This document shows positions 17,563-25,523 of a stretch of DNA of 64,000 bases, in pieces. The notes below the pieces were generated by a model. The model was not told where the DNA came from. It worked only from the letters and a program-made list of their open reading frames with translations, and did not search any database. The position numbers and the translations under genes were made by a program. Position 1 is the first letter of the stretch; every line of letters begins with the position of its first letter. Origin of the DNA: Mycobacterium sp. JS623 (GTDB taxonomy: Bacteria; Actinomycetota; Actinomycetes; Mycobacteriales; Mycobacteriaceae); the NCBI RefSeq assembly GCF_000328565.1, contig NC_019966.1:1054001-1118000 (forward strand). Direction: 5' to 3'.

Positions 17563-19293
17563 ATGGCCGGAAGGCATCGAGTTGTCGATCACATCGTCGC
17601 GTGTCTCGCGGCGAACGGCATCGACTGCTTCTTCGGTGTCGACGGAGCCAACATCGAGGATCTCTACGACGCCGCTTACTTCCGCGATGACATCACCGCG
17701 GTGCTCGCCAAGCACGAGTTCTCCGCCGCCACAATGGCCGACGGCTACAGCCGCAGCGGAGCCGGGCTGGGCGTGGTGGTTGCGACCTCTGGCGGCGGCT
17801 GCCTGAACACCGTCCCTGGGCTGGGTGAAGCGTTCGCCAGCCGGGTGCCGGTGCTGGCGCTGATCGGGCAACCGCCGATCACGCTCGACGGTAGCGGGTC
17901 CTTCCAGGACACCAGCGGCTGTAACGGTGCGCTGAACGCCGAGGCATTGTTCACCGAGGTATCGGTGTACTGCCGACGTGTGGTGCGGCCGGAGGACATC
18001 GTCGTGGCGCTGCCTGAAGCGATCGCGGCCGCCAGGACCGGTGGACCGGCAGTGCTGTTGCTGCCCAAGGATATTCAGCAATCCGAGCTTGACGCCAACG
18101 GCGTTGGCTTCGAACTCGCAACGACGCAACCTGGCGATCCCGAGGCCATTGCGGACACACTGCGACGTGCCGACGGGCCCGTCACGATCATTGCCGGCGA
18201 GCAGGTCGCTCGCGACGACGCGCGTGCCGAACTCGAGCAGCTGCGCGCGGTGTTGCGCGCGCGGATCGCCACGGTGCCCGATGCCAAGGATGTCGCGGGC
18301 ACGCCGGGCATGGGATCGTCGTCGGCGCTTGGCGTCACCGGCGTGATGGGCCACCCGGGCGTCGCGACCGCAATCGCCGACAGCGCGGTGTGCCTACTCG
18401 TGGGCACGCGCATGGGTGTGACGTCACGTGCCGGCCTTGACGACGTGCTGGCGTCGGTTCCCGTCGTCTCGATCGGTTCGGCGACGCCGTATGTGCAATG
18501 CGCACACGTGCATACCGACGACTTGCGCGGCTCGTTGTCGCTACTGACCGCTGCCCTTTCGGGCCGGACGCCTGGTGTGCTGGTGCCTGATGCGGTGCCG
18601 CACACCGAATTGCAGCCGCCGCGCTCGGACGGTCCTGGCATCCGATATCGCGAGGCGATGACGGCGCTGGACGCGATGCTCCCCGTCGGCACGGACGTGA
18701 TCGTCGATGCGGGAAACATCGGCGCATCCGCGATTCACTACCTTCCGGTGCGACGTGACGGCCGGTTCATCGTCGCGCTCGGCATGGGCGGCATGGGATA
18801 CAGCTTCGGAGCCGGCCTGGGCGTGGCATTCGGGCGGAGTATGGGCGCTCGCGCGAAGAGCAATGGCCAACGGCATCGAACGGTTGTCATTGCCGGCGAC
18901 GGCTCGTTCCTGATGCACGGCATGGAGATTCACACGGCGCTGCAGTACCGGCTGCCGGTGACGTTCGTGCTTTTCGACAACCATGCGCATGCGATGTGCG
19001 TGACGCGCGAGCAGATCTTCTACGACGACCTCTACAGCTACAACCGGTTCGGGCCAAGCCGTTTCGGCGCTGGCCTTGCCGCGATGTTCCCCGGCCTGTT
19101 GTCGGTGGACGTCGACGACATCGGCCAGTTGCCCGGCGCACTGCAAACCGCACTGGAGGCAGACGGCCCATCGGTCGTCAGTGTCGAGTGCTCAGCCGAC
19201 GAAATCCCGCCGTTTGCGGCCTTTCTCCGCAATACCTCGACACAACCGCCCACTACGAAGGAGAACCTCCCCCATGTCATTGCCCGCGCTTGA
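17563..19293 (+). CDS. Thiamine-diphosphate-dependent enzyme, acetolactate synthase-like
   Basis: 576 residues with the three-domain POX/AHAS fold. The N-terminal PYR domain has catalytic-type Glu52 (AKHEFSAATMADGYS) and SGGGCLNTVPGLGEAF. The C-terminal ThDP domain has GDGSFLMHGMEIHTAL and closes with LFDNHAHAM, where the usual NN is DN. It lacks clear hints of the FAD contacts of housekeeping IlvB and is not adjacent to ilvN, so it is more likely a specialised decarboxylase or carboligase. First gene of a four-gene cassette; its end overlaps the SRPBCC gene by 20 nt. The cassette sits between rslA and the MarR gene that adjoin in M. tuberculosis, as far as I recall. Confidence 0.85.
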   Translation: MAGRHRVVDHIVACLAANGIDCFFGVDGANIEDLYDAAYFRDDITAVLAKHEFSAATMADGYSRSGAGLGVVVATSGGGCLNTVPGLGEAFASRVPVLALIGQPPITLDGSGSFQDTSGCNGALNAEALFTEVSVYCRRVVRPEDIVVALPEAIAAARTGGPAVLLLPKDIQQSELDANGVGFELATTQPGDPEAIADTLRRADGPVTIIAGEQVARDDARAELEQLRAVLRARIATVPDAKDVAGTPGMGSSSALGVTGVMGHPGVATAIADSAVCLLVGTRMGVTSRAGLDDVLASVPVVSIGSATPYVQCAHVHTDDLRGSLSLLTAALSGRTPGVLVPDAVPHTELQPPRSDGPGIRYREAMTALDAMLPVGTDVIVDAGNIGASAIHYLPVRRDGRFIVALGMGGMGYSFGAGLGVAFGRSMGARAKSNGQRHRTVVIAGDGSFLMHGMEIHTALQYRLPVTFVLFDNHAHAMCVTREQIFYDDLYSYNRFGPSRFGAGLAAMFPGLLSVDVDDIGQLPGALQTALEADGPSVVSVECSADEIPPFAAFLRNTSTQPPTTKENLPHVIARA

Positions 19294-19939
19294 TGACATC
19301 ACCGCCCACCGGGGTACCCCGGATCCGATCGACGATCTTGTCCGCATCGAGACCTCTCCTCGGGAAAAGGCGACCCCCGTCATCATGGAGATGATGCGGT
19401 CGGTGTATCCGCACGACCAGGTGTTCGGTGAATTCTGCACCGTCAACAGCTATGTCGACTGTCCTCCCGACGAACTGTTCGACTACATGTCCGACACTCG
19501 CTGCCTCGAAGAGTGGACCTACAGCCTGCGAGGGTTCACGCCGACCGAAGAACCCGGGCTGTGGCTGGCCTATGACCGATTAGGTTCGGAGACCAAGATT
19601 TTCACCCGAACGGTGGCCAACAGAGAGGCCATGACCGTCGACTATCACTGCGCATGGGACCAAGGCAAACACCTGTGGATGGTCTACCTGATGCGGATCG
19701 TCGACGCCGAGACCGTGTTCGACAGGCCGGGTTCGGTGGTGCTGTGGACCAATTGCCATCACCCGTTCTACGACCGCAACCCGTATCCGGAAGCTGCGCC
19801 ACCCGAGCGGCCGGTGTGGGTCGGGGATTTCTGGGACATGTTCGGCGCAGGTCATTTGCTCGAGCTGAAGAACCTCAAGGCGATTGCCGAATACCGACAC
19901 CACAACGGCCTGCCGGTGACCCCGGCCTGGATGAGATGA
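19274..19939 (+). CDS. SRPBCC (START/polyketide-cyclase fold) family protein
   Basis: 221 residues. The central part (VNSYVDCPPDELFDYMSDTR, then EEWTYSLRGF) has the hydrophobic-pocket SRPBCC pattern seen in polyketide cyclases/aromatases and lipid-binding proteins. ATG at 19274 lies within the last codons of the TPP gene, so the two are translationally coupled. As a pocket protein between a carboligase and a KAS III-like enzyme, it could bind, cyclise or dehydrate the shared intermediate; that role is inference from context only. Confidence 0.75.
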   Translation: MSLPALDDITAHRGTPDPIDDLVRIETSPREKATPVIMEMMRSVYPHDQVFGEFCTVNSYVDCPPDELFDYMSDTRCLEEWTYSLRGFTPTEEPGLWLAYDRLGSETKIFTRTVANREAMTVDYHCAWDQGKHLWMVYLMRIVDAETVFDRPGSVVLWTNCHHPFYDRNPYPEAAPPERPVWVGDFWDMFGAGHLLELKNLKAIAEYRHHNGLPVTPAWMR

Positions 19940-19946
19940 GCCCGGC

Positions 19947-20966
19947 GTGAACGAGCAGAAGCCAGTCAGCTTGGTTGACGTTTCGACGTACCTGCCGGGG
20001 GAACCGATCGGCGCCGAGTACTACGCCCAGTTCGCGGACTCCGACGATCTGCGCGACAACGTGATGTTCCGCGCGCCGAAGTTCCGCCACCATGTGGCCG
20101 CGGATGAGACCGCCATCGACATGGTGGAGCGGGCCGCGGCAGGATTGATCGAGCGCCACGGCCACGACACCATCGCCAACGTCGACGTGCTGATCACCCA
20201 CACCCAGGCGCCGGACATGCCGTTCTACGGCGGAGGCGGCGGGATGGCGCATCGCCTTGGCATGAAACCGAATTGGGTGCTCGATCTGCACAATGGTGGA
20301 TGTGCGGCGTTCGTGCTCGGGCTGCAGATGGCCCGCCAGCTGCTTTCGTCGGGAGCGGGTCAGAGCGCGCTGATCGCGGTCGCGCAGAACGCGGCCGGGC
20401 AGGCGTTCGACCAGCCCACGGTGCGCCGCAAAGCACAGGCGGCGGTGCCCGGCGATGGTGCCGCCGTCGGGCTGGTCACGCTGTCGGACGAATCGCCGAT
20501 CCTCGACGTCGAATGCCGCACCTACGGCGAGTACGCGGGCGACATGACCCTCGCCGTCGACCCGCCGCGCAAGTGGTGGCAGCCGGGGGTCGGCGAGCTT
20601 CACATCGGCTTCACCGAAAGCAAAATCACCAAGGTGCTGGCCAGGGGCAACCGTCAGGTTCCGGAAGTGTCGTACGCCGTGTGTGACCGAATCGGCATGC
20701 GGCCCAAGGATCTTGACCTACTCGTCACGAACCAACCCAACCGGGTATTCCTGCGCAACTGGCGTGAGGCGCTGGAACTGCCGAAGGAACGCCACGTCGA
20801 CACGTTCGACGACTGCGGCAACCTGTTCGCCGCGGGTATCCCGATCAATCTCGACCGGGCGATCACCGAGGGCCAGTTGAAGAAGGGTGACGTGGTCTTG
20901 ATGGCCGCGTTCGCCCACGCAGGTGACTTCGCCGGTGCCGCCGCGGTCAAGTGGGGCGGCCGCTGA
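19947..20966 (+). CDS. 3-oxoacyl-ACP synthase III-like (thiolase-fold) enzyme with altered triad
   Basis: 339 residues with the FabH/KAS III fold. The active cysteine is Cys119 (LHNGGCAAFVLGLQMA), GDGAAVGLVTLS is the typical central strand, and the C-terminal CGNLFAAGIPI (Asn292) supplies the Asn. At the position of the catalytic His in FabH (HQAN) it has Asn262 (TNQPN), so the usual Cys-His-Asn triad is incomplete. Other KAS III-like enzymes with altered triads (for example PqsC, DpsC) act as acyltransferases or heterocondensing enzymes instead of fatty-acid initiators. GTG start, 7 nt after the SRPBCC stop; its stop overlaps the aminotransferase ATG. Confidence 0.85.
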   Translation: MNEQKPVSLVDVSTYLPGEPIGAEYYAQFADSDDLRDNVMFRAPKFRHHVAADETAIDMVERAAAGLIERHGHDTIANVDVLITHTQAPDMPFYGGGGGMAHRLGMKPNWVLDLHNGGCAAFVLGLQMARQLLSSGAGQSALIAVAQNAAGQAFDQPTVRRKAQAAVPGDGAAVGLVTLSDESPILDVECRTYGEYAGDMTLAVDPPRKWWQPGVGELHIGFTESKITKVLARGNRQVPEVSYAVCDRIGMRPKDLDLLVTNQPNRVFLRNWREALELPKERHVDTFDDCGNLFAAGIPINLDRAITEGQLKKGDVVLMAAFAHAGDFAGAAAVKWGGR

Positions 20967-22003
20967 TGGCCACGCTCAAGCGCGAATTGACCGATGCGGT
21001 CGGGGCGCTGCCTAGCGCGCTGAACCCGTTGGCGTTGTCGCTCAACGAGAATCCGTTTCCGCCGCTGCCAGCGGTGCGTTCAGCGCTGATCGAATCGATT
21101 GACGCGGCCAATCGCTATCCCGAATTCCTGCCTGAGCGGTTGCGCGCGCTGATCGCGGGGCGAGTCGGCGTGCGTGACGAGCAGGTGGTGATCGGTGTCG
21201 GCGCGACGGGGGTGATCCTGCAGGTGCTGCATGCGGTAACCAGCCCCGGCGAGAAAATGGTGATGACGTCGCCTACGTTCGACGGATACCCGATCTTCGC
21301 GCGGATGGCACGGCTGGAAGCGGTCACCGTCGCGCTGGATGTGCACGGCCATCACGATCTGGATGCCATGGCCGACGCCGCCCACGACGCCAGAGTCGTT
21401 GTGGTGTGCCGGCCGCACAACCCGACCGGCACCGTCGAGCCGGCGGCCGAGATCGAGGGTTTCCTGCAGCGGATCCCCCCGGACACCGTGGTGCTGCTGG
21501 ACGAGGCATACGTGGAGTTTCTGTCGCCGGCGTATCGGATCGACGCCCCTGCGCTCGTCGAGCGTTATCCGAATGTCGTTGTGCTGCGCACCTTCTCGAA
21601 GGCATACGGATTGGCCGGTCTGCGGATCGGCTACGGGTTCTGCGCCTCGGGGCTGGCCCGCAGACTGTGGGCCATGCAGCCGCCATTCGGGATGGGCATC
21701 ACCAGCTTGGTGGCAGTGGCGGCATCCTATGACGCGGAAAGCCAGCTGCGGCAACGTATTCGGATTATCGCCGCCGAGCGGCGCTACCTGCGGATGCGGC
21801 TGAGGTCCATGGGTGTGTACAGCGCCGACGCTCATGCCAACTTCGTATATCTGCCGTCGTGGCGTGAGCCGTGGCGGGAAGTGTTCGACGGCACCGGGTT
21901 GCAGGTTCGCCATTACGCCGACGGCGGCGTGCGCATCACGGTCGGCAACCGGCAGTCCACACGCGCCGTGCTGGCGGCGGTGGCGCCGGCTGCAATGCGT
22001 TGA
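20966..22003 (+). CDS. PLP-dependent aminotransferase, HisC/class I-II fold
   Basis: 345 residues. Fold-type I motifs are SLNENPFPP, PHNPTGT, LLDEAYVEF and TFSKAYGLAGLRIGY with the PLP lysine at about 212. It resembles histidinol-phosphate/aromatic aminotransferases (HisC, Pat), but it is not in a his operon and sits at the end of the TPP-SRPBCC-KAS III cassette, so it probably aminates a ketone or aldehyde made by those enzymes. ATG at 20966 overlaps the KAS III stop (TGATG). An upstream GTG at 20951 is possible but would overlap more. Confidence 0.85.
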   Translation: MATLKRELTDAVGALPSALNPLALSLNENPFPPLPAVRSALIESIDAANRYPEFLPERLRALIAGRVGVRDEQVVIGVGATGVILQVLHAVTSPGEKMVMTSPTFDGYPIFARMARLEAVTVALDVHGHHDLDAMADAAHDARVVVVCRPHNPTGTVEPAAEIEGFLQRIPPDTVVLLDEAYVEFLSPAYRIDAPALVERYPNVVVLRTFSKAYGLAGLRIGYGFCASGLARRLWAMQPPFGMGITSLVAVAASYDAESQLRQRIRIIAAERRYLRMRLRSMGVYSADAHANFVYLPSWREPWREVFDGTGLQVRHYADGGVRITVGNRQSTRAVLAAVAPAAMR

Positions 22004-22118
22004 CTATCCGCCGAGCGGGCAGACCTGCTTGCCCCAGTCGTCGATGGTCTTGTCACGTCGGCGCAGGCGACCACTTGCGCGAAAGGCGAATAATTTGTGC
22101 GCAGCCCACCAGGCGGTG
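22004..22118 (-). pseudogene. Possible gene remnant resembling the HAD C-terminus
   Basis: On the minus strand this gap reads ...AWWAAHK... and ends KTIDDWGKQVCPLGG at a stop at 22004. The stretch at 22095-22112 (reverse complement) matches 17 of 18 bases of the 3' end of the HAD gene at 25472-25489, in the same reading sense. No start or upstream domain is present. It may be a scar of an earlier HAD-like copy; the match could also be chance. Nothing else is visible between 22004 and the MarR gene. Confidence 0.2.
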
Positions 22119-22209
22119 CTTGGAGATTTCTCGGAATGACGATTGGTTTGCCGGGCGCGTTCTGATCGAGGTTGCGCACGACACCCGATCCCGTGCGGTA
22201 TGAAGAGGC

Positions 22210-22713
22210 GTGCCCCCGGAATCCGACGAGCATGATCCGATCGCCTTGGCGCGCGCCAACTGGCAGCGGGCCGGTTGGGGCGACGTCGCCGACGGAATGG
22301 TCGCGGTGACCTCGGTGATGCGGGCGCACCAGATCTTGCTGGCCCGGGTGGAAACCGCGCTGCGGCCCTATGACCTGAGCTTTTCCCGGTATGAGTTGCT
22401 GCGGCTGCTGGCATTTAGCCGCACCGGCGCGCTACCGATCACCAAGGCGTCCGACCGATTACAGGTGCACGTCACCAGCGTCACGCACGCGATCCGCCGG
22501 CTGGAGGCCGACGGATTGGTCGTACGCTTACCCCACCCGACTGACGGCCGCACCACGCTGGTGCAGATCACCGCGCTCGGCCGCTCGACGGTCGAGGACG
22601 CCACCGTCACGCTGAATAACGAAGTGTTCGCCGACATCGGGATGTCCGAAGGTCAGTCGCGGGCGCTGGCGGATTCCATCGAGACGCTGCGCCGCAACTC
22701 CGGCGACTTCTAA
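22210..22713 (+). CDS. MarR-family transcriptional regulator
   Basis: 167 residues with a winged helix (YELLRLLAFSRTGALPITKASDRL, VTSVTHAIRRLEADGLVVRLPHPTDGRTTLVQIT) flanked by the dimerisation helices of MarR proteins. GTG start at 22210. It corresponds in position and type to Rv0737 downstream of sigL-rslA in M. tuberculosis. It may govern the enzyme cassette immediately upstream on the same strand; that is unproven. Its 3' end overlaps the histidine kinase stop on the other strand. Confidence 0.88.
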   Translation: MPPESDEHDPIALARANWQRAGWGDVADGMVAVTSVMRAHQILLARVETALRPYDLSFSRYELLRLLAFSRTGALPITKASDRLQVHVTSVTHAIRRLEADGLVVRLPHPTDGRTTLVQITALGRSTVEDATVTLNNEVFADIGMSEGQSRALADSIETLRRNSGDF

Positions 22714-23930
22714 GCGTCTTCTCGCGCTGGGGACGGCAGCGGAATGGTTGCGGTGACGGCAGTACCGGCGCCCGGCCGCGACCGGATGTTGAGCCTGCCG
22801 CCGACGATCTCGGCGCGCTCGGCCATCGACAGTAGGCCGTACCCGCCCATCTCGTCACCGCCGAGCGGATGCTCGAAGGTGTCGAAACCCACTCCGTCGT
22901 CAACGATTTCGAGGCGAGCGGCGTCACTGGTGACGAAGAACGTCAGGCGCGCTCTATTCGCTTTCGCATGCTTGACGACGTTCTGCAGACATTCCTGGGC
23001 GATGCGGTAGAGCGCGAGCTCGATGTGATCGGGCAGGCGGGTGTCGTCGAGGTCGATCTCCATGGTGATCTGTGGGATCGACCGGGCCAGGCTGGCCAGC
23101 CCGCCAGATAGCCCAAGGTCATCGAGCACCGGTGGCCGCAGCCCGCTGATCGCCGCACGGGCTTCCTGCAGCGTCAGGTCGACGAGTTCGCGTGCCTTGC
23201 TCAGCTGCTCGCTCATCATTACCGGATCACCGACGGCCCGGGTCGCCGCGTCGAGCCGGTAGGACAGCGTGACGAGCCGTTGCGAGATGCCGTCGTGGAT
23301 ATCGCCTGCCAGCCTTCGCCGTTCGATCTCCTGGGCCTCGATGACCTGCTCGACGAAGTTCTCGTGTGCGCGTTCGCGGGCCACCAACTGTCGGTGCAGC
23401 CGGGCCTGATGCAGTGCCCCCGCGATCAGCCGACCGATGACAAGCAGCAGTTCGACGTCGCGCTCGGTGAACTCGCGGCGCTCCACGGTGTGCACGTTCA
23501 AAACGCCAACCAAGCCACCGGGATCGGTCTCCATCGGCACCGACACCATCGACGTGAAGTCCTTGCCCCGCAACGACTCAAACGGCATGTACCGCGGATC
23601 GGCCTCCTTGTCGTGACTGATCACCACGGGCTCGCGGTGGCTGGCCACCCAGCCTGAGATGCCCTGCCCGAGTGGCAGCCGCACCTCGCCGACCGCAGCG
23701 TCGAACGGCGGCGTCGCCCCGGCCAGGGTCAGCGACCGGTCGGTGTCGTCGAGCACGTGGACGAAGCACACGTCGCTAGCCGTGGCGGCGGTGATCATCC
23801 GCGCCGCTGCGGCTGCGAGCGGCTCGACGCCAGGGCCTTTCGATGCGGCCTGAATCAGTTCGCGCAGCAGGGCGAGTTCGCGGTCGGCGTCGACGAGATC
23901 ACGGACGGCATTCGGTGGACGAGGCTTCAT
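22710..23930 (-). CDS. GAF-domain sensor histidine kinase, NarL/HisKA_3 type
   Basis: 406 residues, no membrane helices. An N-terminal GAF domain (about 25-175; LPLGQGISGWVASHREPVV, MVSVPM) is followed by a HisKA_3 dimerisation region with phospho-acceptor His212 (RRRLAGDIHDGISQRL) and an HATPase domain (YRIAQECLQNVVKHAKA, IVDDGVGFD, GGYGLLSMAERA). The GAF places it with DosS-like cytosolic sensors, but there is no evidence for haem binding. Its start overlaps the response-regulator stop by 4 nt, so the pair is co-translated. Confidence 0.92.
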   Translation of the reverse strand: MKPRPPNAVRDLVDADRELALLRELIQAASKGPGVEPLAAAAARMITAATASDVCFVHVLDDTDRSLTLAGATPPFDAAVGEVRLPLGQGISGWVASHREPVVISHDKEADPRYMPFESLRGKDFTSMVSVPMETDPGGLVGVLNVHTVERREFTERDVELLLVIGRLIAGALHQARLHRQLVARERAHENFVEQVIEAQEIERRRLAGDIHDGISQRLVTLSYRLDAATRAVGDPVMMSEQLSKARELVDLTLQEARAAISGLRPPVLDDLGLSGGLASLARSIPQITMEIDLDDTRLPDHIELALYRIAQECLQNVVKHAKANRARLTFFVTSDAARLEIVDDGVGFDTFEHPLGGDEMGGYGLLSMAERAEIVGGRLNIRSRPGAGTAVTATIPLPSPAREDA

Positions 23931-24592
23931 TGGTAGATGCCCTCCCGCAGTGCGGTGGCTACCGCGCCGGTGCGGTCGCTGACGCCGAGCTTGCGGTAGA
24001 TCGACCGCAGATGGGACTTCACGGTCTCGTCGCCGATGACCAATTTGGTCGCTATGGCGCGGTTGGACAACCCGTTGACGACGAACGACAGGATCTCGCT
24101 CTCGCGTTGGGTCAGCCCCTGGCGGGCACCCGGCCAGAACTCGTCGCGCTGCAGGCGGGCCGCGGTGTCGACGGCTCGGGCGGCCATGCCGGGATCGATG
24201 GCCGTCTCACCGCTGTGCACGAACTCGAGCTGACGGACCAGCTCGTCGCTACTGATGCTCTTGAGCAGATAGCCGGACGCTCCGACCCGCAGTGCCTGGA
24301 AGAGGTACTGTTCGTCGTCGTAGACAGACAGCATCACGACCTTGCGCTTGGGGTCGCTCTCGCGTAGCTCGAGGCACAGGTCCAGGCCGCTGGCGCCCTG
24401 CATGCGCACGTCGCACAACACGATGTCGGGGTGGAGCTCCTTGATCACGCTGAGCGCCCGCTCAGCGCCGACGGCCTGACCAACCACCTCGACGCGGTCC
24501 GAAAACGCCGCAAGCATCGCCTTGAGGCCCTCGATGACCATCTCGTGGTCGTCGACCAGCACGAGGCGTACCGGAGGACCGCTGGGCGTCAT
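23927..24592 (-). CDS. NarL/LuxR-family response regulator
   Basis: 221 residues. Receiver domain with acidic pair Asp14-Asp15, phospho-acceptor Asp61 (VLCDVRMQ) and Lys111 (YLLKSIS); C-terminal LuxR helix-turn-helix from about 155 (LTQRESEILSFVVNGLSNRAI, ETVKSHLRSIYRKLGV). Partner of the GAF kinase encoded next. A 16-bp perfect palindrome lies 56 bp upstream of its start, between it and the divergent HAD gene, and is the best candidate for its binding site. Confidence 0.93.
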   Translation of the reverse strand: MTPSGPPVRLVLVDDHEMVIEGLKAMLAAFSDRVEVVGQAVGAERALSVIKELHPDIVLCDVRMQGASGLDLCLELRESDPKRKVVMLSVYDDEQYLFQALRVGASGYLLKSISSDELVRQLEFVHSGETAIDPGMAARAVDTAARLQRDEFWPGARQGLTQRESEILSFVVNGLSNRAIATKLVIGDETVKSHLRSIYRKLGVSDRTGAVATALREGIYQ

Positions 24593-24647
24593 GGCACCAC
24601 CTTAGAGCTGGGATTTTTCCTGAGGTAGAACAACTTGGCCTGTCCGA

Positions 24648-24663
24648 TCCCCCAATTGGGGGA
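24648..24663. promoter_or_regulatory. Perfect 16-bp palindrome, candidate response-regulator operator
   Basis: TCCCCCAA followed directly by TTGGGGGA forms an uninterrupted dyad in the gap between the divergent response-regulator and HAD genes. LuxR-type response regulators bind dyads of about this length (DosR boxes are GGGACT/AGTCCC-like). It is therefore a plausible shared autoregulatory operator. Confidence 0.5.
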
Positions 24664-24698
24664 GGACCGATGGCTGTGATGTGGGACACCCTATCCGC

Positions 24699-25505
24699 AT
24701 GCCTACAACGCAGGAGAAATCGTGGCGCGCTGGTCGCTTTTGGTGGGATGCCACCACGACAACCCGAAGCGTTGTCTATCCGCTGCGAGCGGTGATCTTC
24801 GACCTCGACGCCCTCACCGACATCGAATGCGACGGTCACCGCGTGGCGTACAACGCGGCGTTCGCGGCGCACGGCCTGGATATCGAGTGGACCGTCGGCC
24901 GCTATCGGCAGCTGCTGGCGCTGCCTGACGAGCGGCAGCGCGTCTCGGCCGAGCTGCGCAAGCGCGGCATCTCCACCGAGTCCGATGTGCTGACCCAGCT
25001 GCTTGCCGACGAGATCTACTCGACCAAGACCGTGATGTTCGACGAGCTGGTTCACGACGCCGATCTGACGCCCCGTCCCGGGCTCGTCGACCTCGTGATG
25101 GACGCATTCGGCGCGGGCGTGTGGGTGGCCGTGGTTGCGAATGGCCCGCGAAGCTGGGCCGAGCCGTTGATCCGCCAACTCGTCGGCGACGGGCTGGTCG
25201 AAACGGTGGTGACCAATGACGACGTGAAGAAGCCGATGCCCGATCGCGAGGCCAACCAGAACGCGCTATGGGAACTCGGCATATCCGCCGAGAATGCGCT
25301 CGCGATCACAGGGTCCGCTTGCGGGCTGCGCTCGGCGACGTGTGCGGGTCTGGCGACCGTCGTCATCACCGGCGACGGAACACCGGATATCCCGGCAGCC
25401 GTGGCGGTGCGCTCCGACTACTGCACGGGCGAATCGCTGACCATCGCGGATTGCCAACGCCTGCACGGCAGCTGGTGGGCGGCGCACAAGAGGTCTGCCG
25501 CCTGA
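24699..25505 (+). CDS. HAD-superfamily hydrolase
   Basis: 268 residues. The HAD nucleophile motif is FDLDALTD (Asp35, Asp37), motif II is in VVANGPRSW and the motif III lysine is in DDVKKPMPDR; ITGSACGLRSATCAGL resembles motif IV, but the usual acidic D-D is ITGS, so the metal site may be weak. An alpha-helical cap lies between motifs I and II, as in beta-phosphoglucomutase-like enzymes. Substrate unknown. Divergent from the two-component pair across the palindrome, so it may be a regulon member. Convergent with the membrane protein (18-bp gap). Confidence 0.8.
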   Translation: MPTTQEKSWRAGRFWWDATTTTRSVVYPLRAVIFDLDALTDIECDGHRVAYNAAFAAHGLDIEWTVGRYRQLLALPDERQRVSAELRKRGISTESDVLTQLLADEIYSTKTVMFDELVHDADLTPRPGLVDLVMDAFGAGVWVAVVANGPRSWAEPLIRQLVGDGLVETVVTNDDVKKPMPDREANQNALWELGISAENALAITGSACGLRSATCAGLATVVITGDGTPDIPAAVAVRSDYCTGESLTIADCQRLHGSWWAAHKRSAA

Positions 25506-25523
25506 CACCTCGACAGTTGGCCT

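Noticed and set aside
24648..24663. DosR (dormancy) box
   Set aside because: The dyad lacks the GGGACT/AGTCCC core and the kinase here shows no identifiable haem ligands, so assignment to the Dos regulon is unsupported.
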